From JAGXLC01 sp041686375 (GTDB lineage: Bacteria > Bacteroidota > Bacteroidia > Bacteroidales > UBA12077): 64,000 bases of DNA. The notes below the pieces were generated by a model. The model was given only the letters and a program-made list of their open reading frames with translations, had not been told where the DNA came from and did not search any database. A program made the position numbers and the translations under genes. Location: positions 1-64,000 of the forward strand of contig JAWLEB010000011.1 of NCBI GenBank assembly GCA_041686375.1, in the 5' to 3' direction. Each line of letters begins with the position of its first letter. The stretch's first letter is position 1. This document shows positions 1 through 9,233 of this stretch, in pieces.

Positions 1-867
1 GAAACATATAGTGTCTATTTTAATGAACTTCAAAACCGGGAAAAGGAGCACATAAAATTAAAAGTAAGTAAAGGCCTTGATCATAAAAGTTCTTATATAC
101 GCGGTGATCCAAACCGATTAAAGCAGGTCATGGACAATTTACTCAGCAATGCCATAAAATTCACCCATGAAGGTAACATCGAGTTTGGTTATGAATTGCA
201 ATCCGGGAATATGTTGCTTTTTTATGTCAAAGATACTGGTGTTGGGGTTCCGGCTGGTCAACAAGAGCATATATTTGAACGTTTCAGGCAGACGGATGAT
301 TTAACCAGTAAAACAGAGAAGGGTACTGGCCTGGGATTGACCATTTCCAAAAACCTGGTGGAATTATTGGGTGGAAGGATGTGGATGAATTCAGAAAACG
401 GAAAAGGTTCAGTATTTTATTTCACCCTTCCTTATGAAAAGGAGAAACCAAATAAAGAAAACGAAGAAAGAAAAGAAGCAGAACAGGATAAGCATATTAA
501 AGGAAACAAAACTTTACTGCTTATAGAAGATGACCCGACCAGCTATGAATATATCCGGGAACTTCTCGAGCCGAATGGGTACAATCTTATCATTTGTGAA
601 ACCGGAAGCGAAGGTTATGAAGCTTTTATAAACAATCCCGAGATTGATCTTATCCTCATGGACATTAAACTTCCGGATACAAATGGATTGGAGCTGACCC
701 GAAAAATACGCGCTTCATCTACAAATAAGAAAGTTCCCATTATTGCACAAACTGCTTATGCGATGAATGAAGATATACAAAAGAGTATGGATGCGGGGTG
801 TAATGATTATATCAGCAAACCTGTTGATAGTAAGGAGTTGCTGGAGAAGATAAGGAAATTTGTCTAA
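1..867 (+). CDS. Hybrid histidine kinase, C-terminal part (HATPase + receiver)
   Basis: The reading frame is open from base 1, so the gene starts outside the window. The visible 288 residues hold the end of the dimerisation region and a GHKL ATPase: the N box (NLLSNAIKF), the G1 box (DTGVGV) and the G2 box (GTGLGL). A charged linker follows, then a receiver domain with the acidic pair in LLIEDD, the phospho-acceptor Asp in LILMDIKLP and the conserved Lys in YISKPVD. It would autophosphorylate on an upstream His and pass the phosphate to its own receiver. The protein is closely similar to the C-terminal halves of the two kinases downstream (1200 and 5929), which points to tandem duplication. 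Sensor domains and input are not visible. Family assignment is secure; the signal is unknown. Confidence 0.93.
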   Translation, partial: ETYSVYFNELQNREKEHIKLKVSKGLDHKSSYIRGDPNRLKQVMDNLLSNAIKFTHEGNIEFGYELQSGNMLLFYVKDTGVGVPAGQQEHIFERFRQTDDLTSKTEKGTGLGLTISKNLVELLGGRMWMNSENGKGSVFYFTLPYEKEKPNKENEERKEAEQDKHIKGNKTLLLIEDDPTSYEYIRELLEPNGYNLIICETGSEGYEAFINNPEIDLILMDIKLPDTNGLELTRKIRASSTNKKVPIIAQTAYAMNEDIQKSMDAGCNDYISKPVDSKELLEKIRKFV

Positions 868-1199
868 GTGAAATATAAAGCCAAAGAAATGTTATGTGAA
901 TAGTTAAAATTAAAAATTGAAATAATTTGAAAAGTTTATATTTTCAATATATCTTTCATAAGAGTTTGTAAAATGATATATGAGTCTGGTCTAAAAAGGA
1001 TCTTATATGATTTTCAGCTGCTTTTTGTCACAGTCTGGAACTGCCGGGTGAAATAGCTTAAAATCAGCCACCCTTTAGGGACGGGGCAAAGCTGATTTTA
1101 AACGTTTGGTAACTTAAATCCCTTTTTAGACCGGAGACTAATATCTTTTATCATTAAGACAAGGAATAAAGTGCATATTCTAAGCCAAATTAAACGCCT
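868..1199. other. Intergenic region with a nested inverted-repeat element
   Basis: This is the 332-bp gap between two kinase genes. No coding region was found. Most of it (about 971-1150) is an imperfect palindrome, described separately. No clear promoter box was recognised for the kinase at 1200. Confidence 0.6.
971..1150. repeat. MITE-like or structured-RNA nested palindrome
   Basis: The outer arms are 984-1001 and 1118-1138. GGTCTAAAAAGGAT on the left pairs with ATCCCTTTTTAGACC on the right apart from one extra C, and pairing continues outward through AGTCT/AGACT and GATAT/ATATC. An inner perfect pair, TTAAAATCAGC at 1058-1068 and GCTGATTTTAA at 1091-1101, encloses a 22-base loop. The architecture fits a miniature inverted-repeat element or a long folded RNA. 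No second copy was seen in the window, so mobility is not shown. Confidence 0.5.
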
Positions 1200-4100
1200 A
1201 TGAATCAAGATTATACTTCCAAACTAGAGGAGCGAATAAGAGAACTGGAACAACAGAATGAACAATTACAAAAATCCCTGCAGGAAAGCGAGGAAAGAAG
1301 CAGAATCACCTTGAATTCAATAGGAGATGCGGTGATTTCAACCGATAAAGAGGGTAACGTTGTTCAGATGAATTCTGTAGCCCAAAAACTGACAGGCTGG
1401 GATTCAGAGAATGCTAGAGGCAAGGCTTTTGATGAGGTATTCAATATTTTTGATGCACTTACAGGCGAAAAAGCAGTTAATCCTATAAGCAAGGTATTAG
1501 AAAAGGGAACTGTTGAGGGGCTTGCAAATCACACCAAACTCATATCGAAAAATGGTGATGAATATCAGATTTCAGATTCTGCTGCCCCCATAAAAGATGA
1601 TCAGGGTGATATTTATGGTGTTATTGCTGTGTTCAGGGATGTAACAGAAGAATATAAGAAGAACCAACAGATCAAAGAAAATAAGGATTTTTTAGAAACC
1701 ACCTTTCAAAGCATTCAGGATGGAATCAGTGTGCTGAATACAGATTTGTCCATCAGTTATGTGAATCATGTTATGGAAAACTGGTACACTGAAAACATGC
1801 CACTTGTTGGCAAGAAATGTTACAAGGCCTATCACGATTCTTCTGTTCCGTGTGACCCCTGCCCTGCAGTGCGCTGTATGAAGACTAAAAAAACCGAATC
1901 CGAGATAGTACCTGGTTCTCCTGATCCCAATTCTCCCGTGAAATGGGTTGAACTTTACAGTTATCCCATTATAGATTCTGAGTCCGGCGAAGTAAAGGGT
2001 GTGGTTGAATTTGTAAGGGATATTACTCAGAAGGAAGAAGCAGAAAGAGAGTTAAAAAGGCATAAAAACCTTCTGGCGAAATCACAGGAAATTGCCCATA
2101 TCGGAAGCTGGGAACTAGACTTGGCAGAAAACAAGCTCATTTGGTCTGATGAAGTTTACAGAATATTTGGTTTGGAACCCCAGGAATTTGCAGCCACCTA
2201 TGAAGCCTTTTTAAATATGGTGCATCCGGATGACAGGAATGCAGTGGCTGAAGCTTATGAGGGTTCAATAAAAGATGGGCGTGATCACTATGAGATTGAA
2301 CACCGAATCGTTCGAAAAAAGAATGGAGAAATAAGGTATGTACATGAGCGATGTGATCATATAAAGGATAAATCAGGACAAGTTATCAAATCGATAGGGA
2401 TGATTCAGGATATTACTGAACAAAGGCAATCTGAAGAAAATTTCAGGAAACTTTTTGAAAATGCCCCCATAGGTGTTTTTCGTACAGATTCCAAAGGCAA
2501 TCCCCTGATGGCAAATAAAACAATGGCTCATACATTAGGATTTGAAACACCGGAGGAAGTCATTGAATATTATGACGACCTGGCTGCACAGCTTTATGTT
2601 GACCCTCAAAGAAGACAAGAGTTCCTCCAGATAATGAAAGATCAGGGTTGGGTTAAGAATTTTGAATATAAGGCAAAAAGAAAAGACGGCAAACATATCT
2701 GGCTTTCCATGACAGCTAAGTTTTCCAAAGAGAAAGGTGACAATGGTTTTATCATTGATGGATTCACCTCTGATGTTACCGAGCGTAAAGAAACCGAGAG
2801 GCAACTGGAAAAAAGGGAAAATTTTATCTCTGCCCTGCTTGATAATCTTAATGTTGGAGTTGTGGCCTGCGACGCAGAAGGAATATTGACCTATTTCAAC
2901 AATAAAACCCGGGAGTTTCATGGCCTTCCCCTGGAAAATATTCCTCCGGAAGAGTGGGCTGATTATTATGATTTATATACGGAGGATGGCGAAACAAAGT
3001 TGAACACTGAGGATGTCCCGCTTTACAGGGCTTTAAAAGGAGAGTATTTCCACGAATTAGAAACGGCCATCCAACCCAGAGAAGGAAACAAGTTATCTAT
3101 TTTGAATTCAGGCCAGCCGCTTAAAGATAATAAGGGTAATATAACGGGGGCTGTGGTAGCCATGCATGACATTACCGAACGCAAACAGGCTGAATATGAA
3201 CTCCAGAGAAAGTATGAAGAATTAGAAACTACCGAAGAGGAGCTAAGGGCATCCAATGAGGAACTACATGAGGCAAATCAAAAACTTGAAGATCAAAAGG
3301 ATGAATTGTTGCAATACAAAAGGGCAGTTGAAGGAGTTGACGATATGATTGTAGCCTTGGATACTGACTATAAATACTTATTTGTGAACAGCTCATTTTT
3401 GAAATATCACCAGCTAAGTGAAGAAGACGTTGTCGGACACAAAATAAGTGATATTTCAGGTAAGAAGGATTTTCAGGAAACGATTAAGCCTAACATTGAT
3501 AAGTGCTTAAAAGGAGAGAATGTTCAGTTTGATATGATAAGAAAATACCCGGGGTTTGGAAAGGTTGATATAGATGTCCACTACTACCCACTGGAAAAAG
3601 ATAAAAGAATTGATGGTGTTGTTGCTGTTATTAGAGATATCACCGAAAGAAAAGAATACGAAAAAGAACTTTTTAACGCAAGGAAAAGAGCCGAGGAAAG
3701 TGAAGCACTGACCAGGCAGAACTTGTATAATATTGAATTTTTAGCCGACTGTGCAATAAATTTTGTAGATAACAGATATGAAGATGATATATACAATTAT
3801 ATTGCAAAAAGGATCAGAGAATTAAATCCCGAAGCTTCTTTTGTTATTGTAAATGAAGTTGATAATGATAATTCTGTTATCGAGACGAAAGCCTTTAAGG
3901 ATTCGAATGGTTCTATTGGTAAATTTATTAACAATCTGGGAATTCAGATATTGGGCCAGCAATATCCATTAGATGATAGAATAAAAGGATTGGCAGATGG
4001 AAAAATAAAAACAATTGACGGGGGTATTTATGAATTATCATTTGAATTAATCCCAAAAGATGTTGCCGCTAAAATTGAGGGCGAACTTGAAGTCGAAAGC

Positions 4101-5804
4101 ATTTATGGCATCGCATTTATATTAAACAATAAAATTTATGCTAATGCATTTTTGGTGTTTCCTAAAGGCAAGGAGATTCAAAATAAAGAAACAACTGAAG
4201 CTTTTGTGGGACAAGCTTCCCTTGCACTCAAACGCAGGGAATCGGAAGAGAAGCTAATTGAAGCCCGAAATCAAGCTGAAGCAACCGCTAATAAGTTTTA
4301 TTCCCTGGTAGAGCAATCTTCTGAGATGCTTTTTCTCCATGATCTAAACGGTCAAATTATAGAGGTAAACCAAGCTGGGGAAAACAGTACAGGTTATAGC
4401 AGAGAAGAGCTGTATACAATGAATGTAATGGATGTGGACCCCGATTCCAGGAACCGGGGTGATATGCAAAAATACTGGAAGGCCCTTTCAGTAAACGATT
4501 CACCCAAGGCTTTTGAGGCAAGACATAAAAGAAAGGATGGGACTATTTATCCGGTGGAAGTAGTGGTTTCCAAAATTGTGCTTGAAAAGAAAAAGTACAT
4601 TCTGGCAATTGCCCGCGATATTACCGAGCGAAAACAGGCAGAAGAACAATTAATAAGAGCTAAAGAAAAAGCAGAAGAAAGTGACCGTTTAAAATCAGCT
4701 TTTCTGGCTAACATGAGCCATGAAATACGAACGCCCATGAACGGCATAATTGGGTTTTCCCAGATTTTGCAGGAAAAAGACTACCCGAAAGATCAGCAAA
4801 AGAAATTTATTGATATCATTCATTCCAGGACTCAGCATTTGCTACATATCATCAATGACCTTGTAGATGTATCTAAAATAGAAGCCAATCAATTAACACT
4901 GAATGTTCAACATTTCAATTTAAATGATGTGATGCAGGAACTTGACACTGTCTTTTCAAATGAACTGGAAAGCAGAGAAAAAGATCATATTCAATTGAAG
5001 CTGCATTTGGGTTTAAATTATGAGGAAAGCTCTATTGAATCGGACTTTAACCGGTTCAGGCAAATCATGGATAATCTACTTAAAAATGCCGTTAAATTCA
5101 CCGAAGAGGGCACGATCGAATTTGGTTATGAATCTCAATATGAAGGCAGCCTGCTTTTCTATGTTAAAGATAGCGGAGTTGGCATTCCAAATGAACAACA
5201 GAAACATATTTTTGAGCGTTTCAGGCAAGTTGATGATTCAACTGCAAGAACCCAGGAAGGTACCGGCCTGGGCCTGACCATCTCCAAAAACCTGGTGGAA
5301 TTATTAGGCGGAGAGATGTGGCTGAAATCTAAAGAAGAGGAAGGCTCCGTGTTTTATTTCACTCTTCCTTATGAAGGAAAACCAAGTAAACAAAGCGGGA
5401 AAGAAAAAAAGGCAGAGCAAGGTATATCCAATAAGGAAGAAAAAACTCTACTCCTTATAGAAGATGACCCGACAAGCCGTGAATATATGAAGGCGCTTCT
5501 CGAGCCCAGTGGATTAAATCTTATCAGTTGTGAAACGGGGGAGGAAGGGTATGAGGCATTTATAAACCATCCCGAAATTGAACTTATACTGATGGACATA
5601 AAACTTCCGGATACAAACGGACTGGAAGTGGCCCGAAAGATACGCGCTTCATCTGATAAAAACAGAGAAGTCCCCATTATCGCACAAACTGCTTATGCCA
5701 TGAGCGGAGATGATAAGAAAAGCATGGAAGCGGGTTGTAATGATTACATCAGCAAACCTGTTGATAGTAAGGAGTTGTTTGAGAAAATCGGGAAATGGCT
5801 GTAA
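1200..5804 (+). CDS. Multi-PAS hybrid sensor histidine kinase
   Basis: This is a 1534-residue cytoplasmic sensor kinase with no membrane segment. Domains in order, approximate: coiled coil 1-30; PAS 33-153; PAS 163-280 with a Cys cluster (CDPCPAVRC near 218-226); PAS_3-type 296-410; PAS 413-530; PAS 540-663; coiled coil 663-705; PAS 703-820; GAF-like 843-1013; PAS 1030-1147; HisKA 1160-1230 with the phospho-His in MSHEIRTP (about 1172); HATPase 1281-1390 with DSGVGI and GTGLGL; receiver 1413-1534 with Asp in LILMDIKLP. Seven PAS domains suggest integration of several redox or small-molecule cues. No separate output regulator is encoded nearby, so the receiver probably relays to a distant phosphotransfer partner. 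From the HisKA onward its DNA is nearly the same as in the next gene. Confidence 0.95.
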   Translation: MNQDYTSKLEERIRELEQQNEQLQKSLQESEERSRITLNSIGDAVISTDKEGNVVQMNSVAQKLTGWDSENARGKAFDEVFNIFDALTGEKAVNPISKVLEKGTVEGLANHTKLISKNGDEYQISDSAAPIKDDQGDIYGVIAVFRDVTEEYKKNQQIKENKDFLETTFQSIQDGISVLNTDLSISYVNHVMENWYTENMPLVGKKCYKAYHDSSVPCDPCPAVRCMKTKKTESEIVPGSPDPNSPVKWVELYSYPIIDSESGEVKGVVEFVRDITQKEEAERELKRHKNLLAKSQEIAHIGSWELDLAENKLIWSDEVYRIFGLEPQEFAATYEAFLNMVHPDDRNAVAEAYEGSIKDGRDHYEIEHRIVRKKNGEIRYVHERCDHIKDKSGQVIKSIGMIQDITEQRQSEENFRKLFENAPIGVFRTDSKGNPLMANKTMAHTLGFETPEEVIEYYDDLAAQLYVDPQRRQEFLQIMKDQGWVKNFEYKAKRKDGKHIWLSMTAKFSKEKGDNGFIIDGFTSDVTERKETERQLEKRENFISALLDNLNVGVVACDAEGILTYFNNKTREFHGLPLENIPPEEWADYYDLYTEDGETKLNTEDVPLYRALKGEYFHELETAIQPREGNKLSILNSGQPLKDNKGNITGAVVAMHDITERKQAEYELQRKYEELETTEEELRASNEELHEANQKLEDQKDELLQYKRAVEGVDDMIVALDTDYKYLFVNSSFLKYHQLSEEDVVGHKISDISGKKDFQETIKPNIDKCLKGENVQFDMIRKYPGFGKVDIDVHYYPLEKDKRIDGVVAVIRDITERKEYEKELFNARKRAEESEALTRQNLYNIEFLADCAINFVDNRYEDDIYNYIAKRIRELNPEASFVIVNEVDNDNSVIETKAFKDSNGSIGKFINNLGIQILGQQYPLDDRIKGLADGKIKTIDGGIYELSFELIPKDVAAKIEGELEVESIYGIAFILNNKIYANAFLVFPKGKEIQNKETTEAFVGQASLALKRRESEEKLIEARNQAEATANKFYSLVEQSSEMLFLHDLNGQIIEVNQAGENSTGYSREELYTMNVMDVDPDSRNRGDMQKYWKALSVNDSPKAFEARHKRKDGTIYPVEVVVSKIVLEKKKYILAIARDITERKQAEEQLIRAKEKAEESDRLKSAFLANMSHEIRTPMNGIIGFSQILQEKDYPKDQQKKFIDIIHSRTQHLLHIINDLVDVSKIEANQLTLNVQHFNLNDVMQELDTVFSNELESREKDHIQLKLHLGLNYEESSIESDFNRFRQIMDNLLKNAVKFTEEGTIEFGYESQYEGSLLFYVKDSGVGIPNEQQKHIFERFRQVDDSTARTQEGTGLGLTISKNLVELLGGEMWLKSKEEEGSVFYFTLPYEGKPSKQSGKEKKAEQGISNKEEKTLLLIEDDPTSREYMKALLEPSGLNLISCETGEEGYEAFINHPEIELILMDIKLPDTNGLEVARKIRASSDKNREVPIIAQTAYAMSGDDKKSMEAGCNDYISKPVDSKELFEKIGKWL

Positions 5805-5928
5805 AAACGATATTCAAAAATTAATATCAAAGCAACATTAGTACCGTAGGTACGATATTATGGTAGAAATATGAATATATTGAATTAAAGAGCCGTAGGC
5901 CCGGCATTATAAAAGTAACACTGCTTAT
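5805..5928. repeat. Paired short palindromes (CCGTAGG type)
   Basis: Two related units 50 bp apart fill the gap between kinase genes. One, at 5841-5870, begins GTACCGTAGGTACGATATTA and holds the hairpin GTACC-gta-GGTAC. The other, at about 5890-5919, holds GCC-gta-GGC followed by CGGCATTAT. They share CCGTAGG and ATTAT at the same offsets. They look like degenerate copies of a short interspersed repeat. A role as a terminator or RNA processing site between the two kinase genes is possible but not shown. Confidence 0.45.
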
Positions 5929-7761
5929 ATGAATTCTTTTTTTAAGTCCCTTTTGTCATATAAAATAGATCCGCTGGAAGATTATGAGTCTGTGTTAAGG
6001 CAGGTTTTAAAGTGGATTTTGATGGTTTTACTGATTGTTGGCCTGCCAACTGTGGCTATGGGAGTAACAGAAGCAATAAAGCTTGGCCAAACAGGTGTTG
6101 CCTTTATTTACGTTCTGTTATACACTGTTTTAGTTCTTGTAGCAGTATTTCAGCGGAGATTAAAATTTAAATTGAGTACCGCTTTTGTTTTATTGTGTAT
6201 TTATCTGTTTGCCGTTCATAATCTTGTGATTTATGGATTTAGCGGTGCATCAATACCAATTTTTCTCGTTTTTTTTCTTTTAATAACGGTATTCTTTGGT
6301 TTGAAAGCAGGGTTGTGGTCTCTCCTTGCCGCAATAATACCAATGGCTGTTGTAGGGTACTTAATGGTGCAAGGTGTTATTTCTGTGAAAATTAATTTAT
6401 TAGAGATATCTAAGTTGCCTGTTTCATGGTTAACTGCTGCTTCTGTTGCATTTTTGCTTGGTAGCCTGGTGGTTATAGTCTTTAGTTTTATTCAGAATAA
6501 TCTTTTCCATAGTGTGCGTATAGCGAATAATCAAGCAGATGAGCTTAGAAAGGTGAATGAATCTTTAAAGCAGGAAATTCAAAAAAAGGAGGCAATTCAG
6601 AAAAATCTTGAAGCGGCCAAAGAAAAAGCCGAAGAAAGCGGCCGTTTGAAATCAGCTTTTCTGGCTAATATGAGCCATGAAATACGAACGCCAATGAACG
6701 GAATAATTGGGTTTTCCCAGATTTTACAGGAAAATGATTATCCGAGAGATCAGCAAAATGAGTATCTTGATATAATTCATTCAAGAACCCAGCATTTGCT
6801 GCATATCATCAATGACCTTGTAGATGTGTCAAAGATCGAAGCCAATCAATTAACGCTGAATGTTCAACATTTCTATTTAAATGATCTGATGCAGGAACTC
6901 TACAGTGTTTTTTCCAATGAATTGACAAACCGGGGAAAAGATCATATCCAATTGAAGCTGCATTTGGGGTTAAATGATGAGGAAAGCTATTTTGAATCGG
7001 ACTTTAACCGGTTCAGGCAAGTCATGGACAATTTACTTAAAAATGCCGTTAAATTCACCGAAGAGGGCACGGTCGAATTTGGTTATGAATCTCAGTATGA
7101 AGGCAGCCTGCTTTTCTATGTCAAAGATAGCGGAGTTGGCATTCCAAATGAACAACAGAAACATATTTTTGAGCGTTTCAGGCAAGTTGGTGATTCAACC
7201 GCGAGGACACAGGAAGGCACAGGCCTGGGCCTGGCCATCTCTAAAAACCTGGTTGAATTATTGGGCGGAGAGATGTGGCTGAAATCTAAAGAAGGGGAAG
7301 GCTCCGTGTTTTATTTCACTCTTCCTTATGAAGGAAAACCAAGTAAACAAAGCGGGAAAGAAAAAGATTCAGAGGGAGATATATCCAATAAGGAAGAAAA
7401 AACTCTACTCCTTATAGAAGATGACCCGACAAGCCGTGATTATATGAAGGCGCTTCTCGAGCCACATGGATTGAATCTTATCACCTGTGAGACAGGGGAA
7501 GAGGGCTATGAAGCATTTATAAACCATCCCGAAATTGAACTTGTCCTGATGGACATAAAACTCCCGGATACAAACGGACTGGAAGTGGCCCGAAAGATAC
7601 GCGCTTCATCTGATAAAAACAGAGAAGTCCCCATTATCGCACAAACTGCTTATGCCATGAGCGGCGATGATAAGAAAAGCATGGAGGCGGGTTGTAATGA
7701 TTACATCAGCAAACCTGTTGATAAAGATGAGTTGCTGGAAAAGATAGGGAAGTTTTTCTGA
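5929..7761 (+). CDS. Membrane hybrid histidine kinase
   Basis: This 610-residue kinase has a different sensor from its neighbour. Residues 1-195 hold about five to six hydrophobic segments and form an integral-membrane input domain I cannot name. A short coiled coil (about 200-235) leads to HisKA (phospho-His in MSHEIRTP near 248), HATPase at 360-467 (DSGVGI, GTGLGL) and a receiver at 490-610 (LVLMDIKLP, YISKPVD). The catalytic and receiver part is nearly identical to that of the kinase ending at 5804, at DNA as well as protein level, while the N-terminal parts are unrelated. This suggests recent module duplication with sensor exchange. It may be co-transcribed with the kinase starting 32 bp downstream. 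The kinase call is secure; the signal is unknown. Confidence 0.94.
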   Translation: MNSFFKSLLSYKIDPLEDYESVLRQVLKWILMVLLIVGLPTVAMGVTEAIKLGQTGVAFIYVLLYTVLVLVAVFQRRLKFKLSTAFVLLCIYLFAVHNLVIYGFSGASIPIFLVFFLLITVFFGLKAGLWSLLAAIIPMAVVGYLMVQGVISVKINLLEISKLPVSWLTAASVAFLLGSLVVIVFSFIQNNLFHSVRIANNQADELRKVNESLKQEIQKKEAIQKNLEAAKEKAEESGRLKSAFLANMSHEIRTPMNGIIGFSQILQENDYPRDQQNEYLDIIHSRTQHLLHIINDLVDVSKIEANQLTLNVQHFYLNDLMQELYSVFSNELTNRGKDHIQLKLHLGLNDEESYFESDFNRFRQVMDNLLKNAVKFTEEGTVEFGYESQYEGSLLFYVKDSGVGIPNEQQKHIFERFRQVGDSTARTQEGTGLGLAISKNLVELLGGEMWLKSKEGEGSVFYFTLPYEGKPSKQSGKEKDSEGDISNKEEKTLLLIEDDPTSRDYMKALLEPHGLNLITCETGEEGYEAFINHPEIELVLMDIKLPDTNGLEVARKIRASSDKNREVPIIAQTAYAMSGDDKKSMEAGCNDYISKPVDKDELLEKIGKFF

Positions 7762-7793
7762 AAGGGTTACCATAAGAAGTAAATACTGATTAT

Positions 7794-9038
7794 ATGGAGG
7801 ATGAAAATTATTCAAGGGTTACAATAAGAGAGGCCAATGAAAAAAAGCAAGTCAGAATTGCCTCTGATTTAAAGCCAGAGCCCGGTGATGAAATCACTGA
7901 AAAGTGGCAGTCTCTATTAGACTTGACAGCTAAAATGATGGATGTGCCTTCTGCTTTAATTATGAAGCTAAATAAAGAGACCATTGAAGTGTTTCTGAAA
8001 AGCCAGACAGAGGGTAATCCCTATAAGGTTGGAGGCAAAGAGGAGCTTGTGTACGGATTGTATTGTGAGACTGTAATTGGGAAACAAAAGAAATTATTAG
8101 TTTCCGATGCAACAAAGAGCCCTGTATGGAAAGACAACAATCCCGATATTGACTTAAACATGATTTCCTATTTGGGATTCCCTTTAAATTATCCTGATGG
8201 CGAAGTGTTTGGAACTGTTTGCGTATTAGATAATGAAGAGAATCATTACAGCAGTTTATATGAAGATTTGTTGGATAAAGTAAAACAGCATATTGAGACA
8301 GATTTAAAATTGCTTGTCACGAATAAGGAATTGAAGGAGAAAACAGAACAACTGGAACGTTCCAACGAGCTAAAATCGAACTTTCTGTCGCTTATTTCTC
8401 ATGATATAAGAGGATCAGTTTCATCACTGGATGAGTTCATAAAATTTTTGATCTCCAGTTTCCAAAAATACAAAAGGGATGAATTGCAAGATAAATTAAA
8501 AATCATAAGAATTACCACCAATTCTTTATATCAAACCCTCCAAAATTTATTGAACTGGTCTAAAAATGATTTGCTTCAATTGGAGGCGCAGAAGGAGCAG
8601 GTTGATTTGATTTCTATTATAGGGGAAATACTGGATTTTTTGAAGCCCAGAATTGAATTCAAAGAGTTGGAAGTATATACGGAATTTGCCTACAAGACAA
8701 AATTTGTACTGGCTGATCCAAATATGCTGGCAACAAGTCTGCGAAACATTATTTCAAATGCTATTAAATTTACTGATCCAAAAGGAAAGATTTTTATTCG
8801 GGTTTTTGAAAAAGATGAACAAACAGTCATTGAAATTGAAGACACAGGAATAGGAATGGATAAGGAAAGCGTCAATAAACTGTTTACTTATATCCAATCT
8901 AAACAGGATGAAGACAATAACCAAGGAGGATCGGGTTTGGGTCTATTGTTAAGCAAAGAATTTCTTGACAAAAATAATGCAACTGTTTATGTATTTAGTG
9001 AGAAAGGGCAAGGGACGAAATTTATAATAAGGATTTAA
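7794..9038 (+). CDS. GAF-domain sensor histidine kinase
   Basis: This is a soluble 414-residue kinase. A GAF domain spans roughly residues 35-165, with the typical MISYLGFPL and GTVCVLDN segments. A coiled coil runs from 165 to 195. The dimerisation domain has the phospho-acceptor His in LISHDIRGS, and the GHKL ATPase (about 300-414) has NIISNAIKF, DTGIGM and GSGLGL. Unlike its upstream neighbours it has no receiver, so it may phosphorylate one of theirs or a distant regulator. Only 32 bp separate it from the kinase ending at 7761, and an operon is likely. A hairpin made of GGATTTAATTTAT (9031-9043) and ATAAATTAATCC (9053-9064) overlaps the stop codon and could mark the transcript end, but it lacks a U-run. 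Confidence 0.93.
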   Translation: MEDENYSRVTIREANEKKQVRIASDLKPEPGDEITEKWQSLLDLTAKMMDVPSALIMKLNKETIEVFLKSQTEGNPYKVGGKEELVYGLYCETVIGKQKKLLVSDATKSPVWKDNNPDIDLNMISYLGFPLNYPDGEVFGTVCVLDNEENHYSSLYEDLLDKVKQHIETDLKLLVTNKELKEKTEQLERSNELKSNFLSLISHDIRGSVSSLDEFIKFLISSFQKYKRDELQDKLKIIRITTNSLYQTLQNLLNWSKNDLLQLEAQKEQVDLISIIGEILDFLKPRIEFKELEVYTEFAYKTKFVLADPNMLATSLRNIISNAIKFTDPKGKIFIRVFEKDEQTVIEIEDTGIGMDKESVNKLFTYIQSKQDEDNNQGGSGLGLLLSKEFLDKNNATVYVFSEKGQGTKFIIRI

Positions 9039-9233
9039 TTTATCTTAGGATTATAAATTAATCCAAGTGTACTTTAAAGATAATAGAGATGCTGCTTATC
9101 CCTAACGTTGATTTTTGTGGCAATAAGTCTCAGAGTAAGAAATGAAAATCTAACTTTATCCTAATAATTTTTGTGAAGGAAATCAATCCATAATAAGGTA
9201 AAATTTGTATTTTGCGATACTATAAATTAATTT

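Noticed and set aside
9123..9134. ATAAGTCTCAGA identical to part of the 137-bp repeat unit
   Set aside because: Only 12 bases match and the flanks do not align convincingly; this could be chance in AT-rich sequence.
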